A stretch of DNA of 64,000 nucleotides from Pratylenchus scribneri (lineage: Eukaryota > Nematoda > Chromadorea > Rhabditida > Pratylenchidae). The notes beneath the pieces are model-generated. The model saw only the letters and a list, made by a program, of their open reading frames with translations, did no database searches and was not told the origin of the DNA. This document shows, piece by piece, positions 25,301-35,484 of this stretch. The stretch spans positions 1,116,001-1,180,000 of the forward strand of contig JAQSEB010000015.1 in assembly GCA_030063045.1 (NCBI GenBank), in the 5' to 3' direction. The position numbers and the translations under genes are program-made. How positions within the stretch are numbered: position 1 is the stretch's first letter; each line of letters opens with the position of its first letter.

Positions 25301-25341
25301 GAGAGGAGGAACGCAATTTTTCCACCACAGCTGAGCAGTGA
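19328..25341 (+). CDS. mcm10: Mcm10 replication initiation factor homologue
   Basis: Mcm10 links the CMG helicase to DNA polymerase alpha at replication origins. Exons: 19328-19446, 19491-19713, 20102-20234, 20276-20346, 21109-21368, 21865-21964, 22014-22157, 22729-22821, 22870-22933, one uncertain exon ending 23329, 23403-23659, 24338-24487, 25219-25341. The internal OB-fold starts at DPAFGIRIS and includes EEWVTMGVLVEKSE, IWRIADLT and VKVLLFGDCFRQYWKL. The CCCH zinc finger follows: GRCQ, then GEQCSNFVNKTRSLYCTFH. The C-terminal zinc ribbon region has YFDQRELTEQ, CKVVSCKQCDYTS, WHQADKRFFKCQDCQRRT and MLPKKPCLGCK, all in the family order. The exon near 23183-23329 is hard to phase: one frame reads SKLGLTDKKQVFLDKNG and another joins the next exon. 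Large introns hold several MITEs. It is embedded among novel-family copies with gaps of 190 and 278 bp. Confidence 0.9.
19738..20062. mobile_element. Palindromic MITE (main family, diverged)
   Basis: GGATAGATCTCGACGAGAC and the inverse CATTCAATGCGTCATGACG; in mcm10 intron 2. Confidence 0.7.
20495..20760. mobile_element. C-tract element, copy 2
   Basis: 19-nt C run (20512-20530), then repeated CTGCGGGGCCATTTTTG-type units; ends near CCTGGATACGTGCCTGGCC. Same family as 4430-4690 and 59110-59280. Confidence 0.6.
20819..20920. mobile_element. Fragment of the 13667-13992 TIR family
   Basis: TAAATCGACCATGCCGA, GAGCCTACTCT and CGACTAGAAGTCGAGATTTC match the right half of the full copy. Confidence 0.75.
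22190..22510. mobile_element. Palindromic MITE (main family)
   Basis: Left arm CTAATAAATCAGTAACCGG, core GATCTCATCGAGACGCATCG; the right arm stops at the next element. In mcm10 intron 7. Confidence 0.8.
22510..22691. mobile_element. GGTAC-TIR MITE, inverted and truncated copy
   Basis: On the minus strand it starts GGTACTTATGG and contains GGATTAGGATTAGGGTCATT, matching 16371-16556. It is cut at a 14-nt C run (22534-22547). Confidence 0.65.
23710..24282. mobile_element. hAT-like MITE, 573 bp, 8-bp TSD
   Basis: Ends TAGAGTTGGTCAGAGTCGG / CCGACTCTGTCTTACTCTA, flanked by perfect ATTAGAAA on both sides (23702-23709 and 24283-24290). Lies in the mcm10 intron before the zinc ribbon exon. Confidence 0.88.
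24755..25086. mobile_element. Fold-back element, 332 bp, 12-bp direct flanks
   Basis: Two ~150-bp arms are inverse copies (GTTGAATATTCAACGAGC region / GTGAATGTTCAATATTGG region) around a short centre. Both sides carry GATTATTGGCTT (24743-24754 and 25087-25098). In the last mcm10 intron. Confidence 0.82.
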
Positions 25342-25618
25342 GAATATTAAGGAATTTTTTTTTGAATGATTGATTATTAATTTGTAATTAATGCGGAACA
25401 ATAAAAAAAATATGGAGGAACAATGTTTAAAATGATTATCAATTTACAATTTTTTAAATCCAATTTTATTATTATTTAAATAAAGTGAATAATAAAAATA
25501 TTTTTATATAATTTTTATCCTCTATCGTTGGATTATATTATAATACTTTTTATTTAATTTAATTTAAATTTCATTTGATTAATTTTTATTTTATTTATTT
25601 TTATTTAAATTAACGAAA

Positions 25619-27210
25619 ATGTTGCATCCACGTAATGTCATTAAATTGGGCACCAAAACTTTTTCATGCTGGCGCAATTCGACCACAATATTTGGCCGTC
25701 AATTTTTGCAAATCCAAAATTGGAATGAATGCCAATCTGATTTCAATATTCCATTCATATATCAACAGGTTTTATCAAAATTTAAAAAATTAAATGCATA
25801 CAGAATTAAATATTTAAAGGAATATTTTTTTACCGAATAAAATGCTTTTTTACCACCAAAATAGTTTTTGACTTTTATTAAATCGGAAACCGGTTTTAGA
25901 CTCCACAATCCTTATACCATTTTGTAGATCTCATCAAGACGCATCGATTGGTATATATTTTGTCATGGTTTGATCCAAAATTAAAGTGTTAAACCGTTTA
26001 AACCCTACTTTCGTTTTTGGTTTTAAACTCTTTAATTTTGGACCAAACCATGACAAAATATATACCAATCGATGCGTTTTGATGAGATCTACAAAATGGT
26101 ATAAGGATTGTGGAGTCTGAAACCGGTTTCTGATTTAATAAAAGTCAAAAGCTGTTTTGGTGGTAAAAAAAAGCATTTTATTCGTTAAAAAAGTAATTTA
26201 TTCGGTAAAAAAATAGTTACCATATTTAAATTTTCAGCTCTCTCAACGCTATCAATTTTCCAAAGGAAATGAAGGAGGCATTCATTTACTTCCGTTCGAG
26301 AAAGCAAATTCAGCCGAAACACTTACAAATAATGTGGTTGAGCAAACCGAACAACAACAAAGTTCAGTGGGGCGAGAAAAACGCAATGACAATCAACAAA
26401 ATTTGGAAATGCGATGGCTTGGACTGGACATGCAAAATGAACGACGATTGAAACTTGAAATGCGCAAGGGCAGAAGCGGTCAAAAATACTTCGACATCTC
26501 TGTTAGTTATTATTCTACTTATGTGGCTAATAAACTAAATTGCAGTTCAAAAACCATGCTGGCCATTTCAACAATTTTCGTAACATCCCGGTCCCGGAGG
26601 ATGCCTATGCATTTGTTCGGGCATTGGATGAACTCATTGAGGAGTTAGCGGCAGAAAATTTTGAACAAAAATTGGAAATTCAAGGTTTGCAAACGAGAAA
26701 AATTCAATTGTTTTTGCACTCATGTCAGTCAGAACCATTAGAAAGTGTTTGAATATAAATAAGCTAAAATAGCATGAGAATTCAAATTTGGATTAAACTT
26801 CTTTGAGTAAAGTTTTATTGACATAAAACATAAAGCAGCCTTACTCATAATATTAATTTTTAGACCCCCAATCTACAAATAAAATTGAAAATGATGGCCG
26901 CGAAACAACTCAACCATTGAAACTGAAAACTGTCGAACTCATTGGCCTATTCCACAATTTCCAATTGGGCTTGGTGCTTTACCTAAATACTGACAAAGGG
27001 AAGATTCATAAGAGAATTTGCCTTGCACTTGAAACTATGCACAAAGCCAATATGAGAAAAAGAAGGCTGACTTTGCCACTTCAAACATTGCCTTGGTTGC
27101 GCAAACAAATGGCCGAAATGTTGGCAAAATATGATGGAACAAAATCGATTGAGGAGGCGCCGGCACAAATTCCAAAACAATTCTTTCAAATGAAGATTGA
27201 ATCCAATTGA
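25619..27210 (+). CDS. Novel tandem family, copy 7 (short, 299 aa, no tail exon)
   Basis: Four exons: 25619-25768, 26238-26501, 26546-26684, 26864-27210; total 900 nt and phases agree. Exon 1 (TKTFSCWRNSTTIFGRQFL) is closest to copy 6. Exon 2 ends LKLEMRKGRSGQKYFDIS. Exon 3 reads VPEDAYAFVRALDELIEEL. Exon 4 reads LQTLPWLRKQMAEMLAKYDG and APAQIPKQFF, then runs into QMKIESN and a stop instead of splicing to a tail. No LFDFDDEE tail was found in the following kilobase, so the tail was lost or the gene is naturally short. Intron 1 contains one of the most perfect palindromic MITEs. Confidence 0.8.
25833..26215. mobile_element. Palindromic MITE (main family, near-perfect palindrome)
   Basis: TACCATTTTGTAGATCTCATC / GATGAGATCTACAAAATGGTA and ends ACCGAATAAAATGCTTTTTT / AAAAAAAGCATTTTATTCG. 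In intron 1 of copy 7. Confidence 0.9.
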
Positions 27211-29271
27211 TAGATGAGAAAATAAATGGGAAATCATTTTGTTGAATTATTTTATAAATGAACATTATAATAAATTTGACTTTCTCCATTAATTTTGAAC
27301 AATCTAGTATGTAATGGATCTATATTATACCTAGATTAATAATCACAATTATATTAATAAAAACTTTACGTATTAAAACACAAATTTGATGGCTAATAGT
27401 TTGATATAAATTAACTATTGTGGTGGATTCTGGGCTTAGGGTGTCTTGTGGGCCAATTAATTTCCCCCTCATTTTGCATTATATAATTTTTCCCTTCATT
27501 CCCCTCCACTCATCTTTTCCCGACTTTGGACCTTTCTCCACCCTTACTAGACCCCGGTCATCAAAGATTACAACACCAAAATAAAGAAATATTGATTTAT
27601 TATAATAGCCGACAGAATGTGTGTCGCTAATCAATATTTGACAGTTCTTGATTTCTCTGGAGAAATAAATGGAAAATTTTATACATTCTCTCTCTTTAAG
27701 ATTATTTTAACCAATGAGCTTTGGACATTTGGATGCAACTACATGGGGGGGGGGGTAAATATTCTTTACAATAAAAATGAAAGTAAAGGTCATCAAATAT
27801 TTTTTATTAATTCAGTCGCATATGCATCTTCCTCCCTCCACTTCTTTTCTTCGATGGAGGTTCTCAATCAAATGGCGCTATACCTACTCCCTACCCCCAC
27901 TCAAGCAATTCTCCTCAACAGTCAGAGTAGGGTAGGGCATGGGAATCAACGCATAGTGAAGATTTGGGGAAATGGTGCATTTGGGAAAATGTCCCACTAC
28001 TTAAAAGTTTTCCTCGGGTTCCTTTCCTATTCACATCACTACTACAGCAGACAGCACCAATCAATAAGATGGCTTACACAATAAAATTTAAACTTCATTT
28101 TTTTTATTCCGTAATACAACAAACGAATTAAACAATTTGCAATAACGTAAGATTTTACAATTTATGCTCAATAAAATAGATTCATTCCATTTAACTTCGT
28201 CGCTATTTTCACCATTTTCCCTCCTTTTATACATTCTTTGCCATTCCAATCCATTGTCTAAAGCAGCAATCGTTTGTCTTTGCCCGCTCTCCACTACTAG
28301 ACCTAAATTGTATCATCATTCATATGACTCAATAATCAATATTTACCTTTGTCACTTCGGCAGCAAATTGTTCGGTTGTGGATGAACACCCCCAAGCTTC
28401 CTTTCCTTTCAAAAATAGTCTGTGATGATGGCGTCCTTTTTCTTCTTATTTACCTCATTGGTCATTGGAAGAGCCCTTCTCAATAAAATAATATCTATTG
28501 TTGTTTTCGGCATCTTTCATAGTTGGATTTGTTCTACTAAGATTGTGAAGTAGTCAAAGATCAACGGGTTTTATAGTAGTTGGGTGAGGAGGGCAGAAGA
28601 GATGGTTTGGGTCTTCAGGAATTCCATTGCAATCTGGAGAGATATAAAGGGATAGAGGAGTTTTCTGTAAGAATTTAAAGCGTTGCAGTTACCCGAATAA
28701 ATTTGGATAAAGTTGTGATGTGCCGAAAAATTGTTTCTACGATTCGGAGATTCTGGGGAGGCATGGTGTCCAAGTTGTTAATGGTAGAGTTAATTGTTAT
28801 GGTAATTGCTGTTTGTTTTTGACGGTCGAGGGAACTTAGGTTTAGAGCAAGCATAATTTTTCCCTCAGCTAAGTGATAGGTTCGGGCAATCAAATGTCGT
28901 TAAATCAATTTTGACGGTAGGACTCGTGATTAAGGGTGTTTATATAGTATTGGTCGGTGAACAGAGAATTATATTTGACTCGACTTAAAATATCTGCTTC
29001 TTGATGTAGATGAGGAATGGGTCGTGCATTCCGTTGCTATTCTGAATGCAGAGTTGTGTGGCAAGAATCTGTCAATTGTCAATTATGAAGACAGAATTTA
29101 TTTCTGCAGCCTTTTATATTCTATTTCGAAATAATTTGAAATTGACAAATCAATAAACTATCTTTAAAGACAATAATAAAAAAAATTGATACCCGCTTAT
29201 TCACTACGAACTACATTAATAACAACTTCTAAAAAGTTAAAGATTAAAATATTGCAAATTCTAATTCGATC
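27211..29271. other. Gene-poor stretch
   Basis: About 2 kb without a convincing gene. A 155-codon frame at 27617-28084 crosses a G9 tract and lacks domain features. 28540-29100 on the minus strand shows fragments with stops, possibly a decayed element. Confidence 0.5.
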
Positions 29272-31493
29272 ATGGAACAATCTGAGAGGGATCTAAAAAA
29301 TGACACAAAAAGACGAGGTAATAAATCTTAAGTAACTAACTTAAATAAATTTTAGGTCATGGAAATGGTTTCAGCAATAAAGCCGAACACAAGGTTTAAA
29401 AAACAAAATTTGAAAAATATCAGTTTAAATATTGCTTTAAAAAAAAAGCAAAATATTCCTTAAATTACCTCATCAATTTTATTCAATAGTTAGTAATAAT
29501 CTCGGGCCGATCGAGCCTAGGCCTATTTATGGCTAAAATGTGTTAGGGGCATAAATTATTAAGTATAATTTTCCAAAAAAATATGTGCATTGCAACTTAT
29601 AAAAGTTGCCCTACAACTGCACAACTTCTTAACACAGTTTTATACTTCGTCATCGAGCTAAGGGCAACATGTTTTATTCTTGGAATAAAATAAACCAGAG
29701 TTCCCCAATCCGCTAGTGCTACTGCTTCCAAACAGAGACATTTGTCTCAAATCTCAATCCAAAATCGATTTTCACTGTTAGAATCAAATTTATAACATGG
29801 TACAACCATGAGTTATCATGATTGAAAATCAAACATTTAGTTTGTTCTTAAGTCTTAAATTCTTCAACATTAAGTTGAATTACTAATAATTTTAACTTAA
29901 AAACCACCTCTCGAACTCTATCGATGATACAATATTTGGCATTATTTATCGGATGGTATTTAATTTTTTTGCCAGAAAAACATTGAAAATGACGAAAAAA
30001 ACATTGAAAATAGCGAAAAGTTTATAACGGTTTGTCCTAGACACCCAAACCCTATACCCATTCGATAGATGTCGTCAAGTCTCGATCGATTGGTATATAT
30101 TTTGTCGTGGTTTGATCAAAAATTTAGGGTTTTAAACCACTTAAACCGTTTTATGAGATTTGGTTCAAAACCAATTAAACCATGACAAATTATATACCAT
30201 TCGATGTCTCTTGACAAGCTCTATCCAATGATATATGGTTTGTGAATTTTGGGCAAACCACTAAACCGTTATAAATTCAATGTTTTTTTTTCGCAATTTT
30301 AATTGTTTTTCGCAATTTTAAATATTTCCTTTATTTATCACTACTTCTGCTTTTTTCCAATAATAAAATTTAAGTAAATTTTCTAATTCAGTCTTCTGGA
30401 AAATAACCATCACATTTTTGTGGATGGATTGAAATACTCCGCGCAAATTTTGGCCATGGCGAAATGCAACATTGAATTGGCTTTGAATAAGGCGAACAAA
30501 TCTTCGACAAAAGAATTTGTTCAAGGGCGAACATCTTCTCGCTCATAGTATTAATAATTAATATTCATATAAGATTTAATTTCTCACCAAATTTTGCAGT
30601 TCTGGTGATTCCGGCATTCAAATTGACATTGAGGATACGAGGTACTTTCTCAAAAATTAATAATTATAAAAAATTATTTTTGAGGCTATATAACTTGCAA
30701 AATCGGGCTCATTTTAATTAAACTTATCATAAAAAACTAAAGAAAAATTTTTGGAACATTTGGTACTTTTCCGTTAGGGCAGATTTTTTTAGGTCAACTA
30801 GGGGAAGGTACCGGTGATCCCCATGGGTCATCCGGTATAGGGTTAGGGTCCTTAGGGGATAGGCTATCATTACACATATTCCTAACCCTAATCACCTTAA
30901 GGGGAGACCCTTCCTTCTTTTCAAAATCTGCCCACAGATAACGGAAAAGTACCGAATATTTTGCCATGGCTAACTCTTAACTTTAAATTAATAAATTATT
31001 TTACAGCATCCAAGAGCAAACCATCGAAAATGGCCGGCAAGAAAATCGAATGGTCAAATTCAGCAGAGATTCATGGTCAATTGAAGAAAGGGAATTATTT
31101 GAAAATGGAATCAAAATTCATGGAGTAAAAAAATTAGGATTTTTTTTTTAAATTTAATTTTTTCTTAAAGAAAAATTTTGGCGCCATTTCTAAATCGGTT
31201 CAAACGAAATCTGGTCAAGAATGTGTCAAATTCTATTATGACACCAAGAAAATGGCCAAATACAAACAAATGGCGAATTTAAAAAGTTGGCAGAAAAAAC
31301 CAAAAAGCAAGAAGTGGGTTTTTTCAAATTATGAAAAAATATTTAATTTCAAAAATAAAAATTTAGTCGCAAAATTTTGGCCCCGCGCATTCAAAGGCCT
31401 GCAGAAAGGAAAAGCGAAAGAATTCAGCAGCAACAGACAAAAGTGAAACAAGTCCAAGATGACCAAAAGGAGAATGAAAATCAAATTGAATAG
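29272..31493 (+). CDS. ELM2-SANT chromatin/corepressor-type protein
   Basis: Well-supported exons are 30392-30547, 30600-30641, 31007-31124, 31171-31313 and 31367-31493 (stop TAG), all phase-consistent. They encode the end of an ELM2-like domain (AQILAMAKCNIELALNKANK), then a SANT domain: SRDSWSIEERELFENGIKIH, KNFGAISKSVQTKSGQECV and FYYDTKKMAKYKQM. This order is that of the MIER/EGL-27/MTA class of histone-deacetylase-associated proteins, which act in nuclear corepressor complexes. A basic, Gln-rich C-terminus follows. The 5' end is less sure: small exons 29272-29317 and 29356-29393 fit in phase, and a further exon near 29490-29539 is needed to reach the required phase. Introns carry a palindromic MITE (29952-30330) and a GGTAC-TIR MITE (30762-30953). 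It converges on the ETS gene. Confidence 0.72.
29952..30330. mobile_element. Palindromic MITE (main family, GCGAAAA-end variant)
   Basis: CATTCGATAGATGTCGTCAAG, GATCGATTGGTATATATTTTG and inverse arm; ends CGAAAAG / CGCAATTTT. In an ELM2-SANT gene intron. Confidence 0.85.
30762..30953. mobile_element. GGTAC-TIR MITE, 192 bp, 8-bp TSD
   Basis: Ends GGTACTTTTCCGTTAGGGC / GATAACGGAAAAGTACC with GAACATTT / GAATATTT flanks. Internal GGTATAGGGTTAGGGTCC. In an ELM2-SANT gene intron. Confidence 0.82.
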
Positions 31494-31687
31494 CAGGAAA
31501 AAATGCACAAAACAAAATAAACGGGATCAATAATAAATAATCAAGAGTAAATTATTTATTTTGAAAATTTTTATATTTTCATTTTATGTATGTGTATAAT
31601 TAAATTATTATTTATTTATTTCACCTGACATTTGAACATTTAAATTATTAAAATGCATTCCATTAAAAATTTGAAAAAATTTTGGGA

Positions 31688-31927
31688 AAAATTTAATTTA
31701 CCGAAAAAAAACATTGAAAATGTCGAAAAGCTTTAACGGTTCACCGGTTTGTCCTAGTCTCCAACCTTATACCAATTTACTATAGATCTCGTCAAGACGC
31801 GTCGATTGCTATATAATTTGTCATGGTTTAACCAATTCTAACTTAGTTTTGAATCAAAAATTAAAATCGGTTTAAACGGTTTGATTCCTTTAATTTTTGG
31901 CTAAAAGTCAGCCAATTATATACTAGT
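31688..31927. mobile_element. Main-family MITE, right arm truncated, joined to the ETS coding sequence
   Basis: Left arm and core (GATCTCGTCAAGACGCGTCG) are complete, but the right arm ends at AATTATATACTAGT, exactly where ETS codons begin on the minus strand. Confidence 0.8.
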
Positions 31928-33208
31928 CCCTCCATCTTTTGCAGAATTCCTCTGAATTTATTTTGGAAAAACCATTTTTTGTGGGTGTTGCCTTACCTTT
32001 GGTAATAATATCTGAAATTTTGGGCATAATTATTGATAATTTTGAATGTTTTTTCCACCTCAATGCTCGACCCATTGTCTCGTAGTTCATTCCAGGCTTA
32101 TTTTTATGCATTCCCCAAAGTTTGGATACCTTAAAAATAATTAATATTTAATTATTTTGTTGAATTCACTGTTTTGAAGTCGACCAATTTGAAAACGCCT
32201 CAATAAAAAAAATTAGAAATTAAACGTTTTCTCTCACGATTTTGTTGATCCAACCATTTTATGTATTTTGGGCTGTATTCTTTTGTGGAAAGGAGATGAA
32301 GCAGGCTTTTTGAGTGAATTTAATTTAAAAAGGTAATGAAAATACCAAAACAACTCACATTTCCCATAAATATGTTACTTGGCCTAAAAAGAGAAGGAAA
32401 AATTTTCTGATAATTTTTGTTCATTTTTTGGTTACACTTTGTATCCCCTTTTTTGTTGGGAAAGGAAAAAGTGAAATGTCCCCTATTGATCATCAGAATT
32501 TTAAGGTTAAGGTTAGGGTCATTCAAAGATACGATTTCACACACGCATGACGCATCCTGTCAATACCAATAATGCCTAAGAGCCTTTCCTATTTATCCTA
32601 CTGTACCCCCAATTTTTACCCAATCGCCTGTCACCTTATCAATCAAATATGCCCCAATCTGTCTTTTTAAACCTTCCCTTTGCCTCTCTCATATGCTTTT
32701 CCCTCCACATTATTATCACATTTTTCGCACAATTAATTAAAGAATAATTAAAAAGTTGATTCTCATCTAATCCCAATCCTATTCATTTGACCTCTGGGAG
32801 CTTATTAGGCTTCCATCAAGGGCCCGCGGCGAGAACCTGGGCCAAGCTCTCGGCACAAACAACTTGTCCTAGATTAGGATTAATGAGATTAGGACTAATA
32901 CTTCCCTAACCATATTTCTAATCAGTAAATAATTCAACACAATTCTGTCTTTCACCTTTTCCATTTCGACTCAAAAAGGGGATACAAAGTGTACAGCACC
33001 CAATTTTTTACCTTTTTTGCTTCGTCGACGAATCCCCAAATTATTATTTGTTTGTGACAAAATTGCCGGTTCACTCTGCGGTCGTCTAACTTGTTGTTGT
33101 TATGGCAAATCCCTGACTTGACCTGAGGCAATATTCAAAAATGAAATGGCCTTTTGTTGTTCTTGATTGAGGCCTTTCAAAAATGCAATCACTGCCGGAA
33201 ATGACCCT
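31861..33208 (-). CDS. ETS-domain transcription factor, ELF-like, with altered C-terminus
   Basis: Minus-strand exons 33208-33012, 32383-32359 (25-nt microexon), 32305-32226, 32198-32170, 32129-32059, 32011-31997 and 31951-31861 splice in phase. They give an ETS winged-helix DNA-binding domain: [75 protein letters not shown]. The recognition helix (MGRALRYYY) and the KNKP motif point to the ELF subfamily. The final strand is missing: after GLVY the frame enters a palindromic MITE and stops about 18 codons later. The 5' exon contains TAA at 33100-33102. A 33-nt in-frame segment with GT...AG ends (about 33092-33124) could be spliced out as a very short intron; otherwise this is a nonsense mutation. 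More 5' exons are probably missing. It may be functional, truncated, or a pseudogene. Confidence 0.72.
32435..32991. mobile_element. TA-flanked TIR element, 557 bp
   Basis: Ends CACTTTGTATCCCCTTTTT / AAAAAGGGGATACAAAGTG, flanked by TA on both sides (32433-32434 and 32992-32993), with imperfect similarity extending ~46 bp inward. No transposase. It fills the ETS intron between the 5' exon and the microexon. Confidence 0.88.
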
Positions 33209-33329
33209 CTTGAATTTGAATACCCATTTTATTCCCATCTCAAACTTCACAATGACAATCATTTCGGTGTCCTTTCTTCGTAAGAGAATCCATTCATTGA
33301 ATGGAAGCACAAAAATTGTATATATACTA

Positions 33330-35140
33330 GTCCACAGGAAATATGGGTATGTTTACATGTCCACAGGAAATACGGTTATGTATAAATGTCCACAGGAAAT
33401 ATGGTTATTTTTACATGCCCACAGGTACACAGGAAATACGGGTATGTTTACATGTCCACAGGAAATACGGGTATGTTTACATGTCCACAGGAAATACGGG
33501 TATGTATACATGTCCACAGGAAATACGGTATTGTTTACATGTCCACAGGAAATACGGTTATGTATACATGTCCACAGGAAATACGGGTATGTATACATGT
33601 CCACAGGAAATACGGGTATGTATACATGTCCACAGGAAATACGGGTATGTATACATGTCCACAGGAAATACGGGTATGTATACATGTCCACAGGAAATAC
33701 GGGTATGTATACATGTCCACAGGAAATACGGTTATGTATACATGTCCACAGGAAATACGGGTATGTATACATGTCCACAGGAAATACGGGTATGTTTACA
33801 TGTCCACAGGAAATACGGTTATGTATACATGTCCACAGGAAATACGGTTATGTATACATGTCCACAGGAAATACGGGTATGTATACATGTCCATAGGAAA
33901 TACGGGTATGTTTACATGTCCACAGGAAATTCGGTATGTATACATGTCCACAGGAAATACGGGTATGTATACATGTCCACAGGAAATACGGGTATGTATA
34001 CATGTCCACAGGAAATACGGGTATGTATACATGTCCACAGGAAATACGGGTATGTATACATGTCCACAGGAAATACGGGTATGTATACATGTCCACAGGA
34101 AATACGGGTATGTATACATGTCCACAGGAAATACGGTTATGTATACATGTCCACAGGAAATACGGGTATGTATACATGTCCACAGGAAATACGGGTATGT
34201 TTACATGTCCACAGGAAATACGGTTATGTATACATGTCCACAGGAAATACGGTTATGTATACATGTCCACAGGAAATACGGGTATGTATACATGTCCATA
34301 GGAAATACGGGTATGTTTACATGTCCACAGGAAATTCGGTATGTATACATGTCCACAGGAAATACGGGTATGTATACATGTCCACAGGAAATACGGGTAT
34401 GTATACATGTCCACAGGAAATACGGGTATGTATACATGTCCACAGGAAATACGGGTATGTATACATGTCCACAGGAAATACGGGTATGTATACATGTCCA
34501 CAGGAAATACGGGTATGTTTACATGTCCACAGGAAATACGGGTATGTATACATGTCCACAGGAAATACGGGTATGTATACATGTCCACAGGAAATACGGT
34601 TATGTATACATGTCCACAGGAAATACGGGTATGTATACATGTCCACAGGAAATACGGGTATGTTTACATGTCCACAGGAAATACGGTTATGTATACATGT
34701 CCACAGGAAATACGGTTATGTATACATGTCCACAGGAAATACGGGTATGTTTACATGTCCACAGGAAATACGGGTATGTTTACATGTCCACAGGAAATAC
34801 GGTTATGTATACATGTCCACAGGAAATACGGGTATGTATACATGTCCACAGGAAATACGGGTATGTATACATGTCCACAGGAAATACGGGTATGTATACA
34901 TGTCCACAGGAAATACGGGTATGTTTACATGTCCACAGGAAATACGGTACTGTTTACATGTCCACAGGAAATATGGGTTGTATACATGTCCACAGGAAAT
35001 ACGGTTATGTATACATGTCCACAGGAAATACGGGTATGTATACATGTCCACAGGAATACGGGTATGTATACATGTCCATAGGAAATACGGGTATGTTTAC
35101 ATGTCCACAGGAAATTCGGTATGTATACATGTCCACAGGA
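33330..35140. repeat. 29-bp minisatellite, about 62 units
   Basis: Tandem units of 29 bp, core ACATGTCCACAGGAAATACG followed by GGTATGTAT, with few variants (GTTTAC for GTATAC, GGTTATG for GGGTATG, CCATAGG, ATTCGG in a 28-bp unit). Since 29 is not a multiple of 3, each frame cycles through the same 29-residue pattern. The unit has no stop codon in several frames, so long open frames (over 600 codons) appear on the plus strand and shorter ones on the minus. These look like artefacts. A marker block (CCATAGG unit, GTTTAC unit, ATTCGG 28-bp unit) recurs at about 33892, 34296 and 35068, showing higher-order duplication with a ~404-bp step. Confidence 0.95.
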
Positions 35141-35484
35141 TTGTCAAATTTTGACTTGACTGACTGTGACTTTTCCCAAGACGAACGAAATAAACGAATA
35201 TTTTACTTTAATTTTATTCCAATTTCCAAATTATACGAATAAATTCAATTTGTTCGGAACGAATGAATAAAGCAATGGGTCTTTTTAGAATGAGTGGAAA
35301 AAGTGGGAAAAGTGAGCCCAATCGCCGTTATTTGCCTCTTTTTGAATAGAAGGAAAAATTGCCCAAAGGCGTAGGCAAAAAACGGTGATTCGGCTAACAA
35401 ATTCATGGATAGAAAATGGCAAAAGGGAGGCACAAAATTTTGACATTAACAAATAAAATTGGTTAACAAAAATGGAAACAAAAT
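35141..35484. other. No gene seen
   Basis: Sequence between the minisatellite and the envelope-like relic; no frame or repeat recognised. Confidence 0.5.

Noticed and set aside
27617..28084. 155-codon plus-strand frame
   Set aside because: Crosses a G9 tract, has no domain, no splice support and low-complexity composition.
28930..29010. Minus-strand segment with HQEADILSRV, resembling an RNase H end motif of retroelements
   Set aside because: Too short, flanked by stops, and no other pol motifs nearby.
33330..35140. Possible CRISPR-like array
   Set aside because: Repeats are contiguous with no unique spacers, and the genome is eukaryotic.
33183..35242. Open frames of up to 618 codons across the minisatellite
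   Set aside because: They exist in several frames at once because the 29-bp unit lacks stops and cycles frames; composition is pure repeat with no unique domain.
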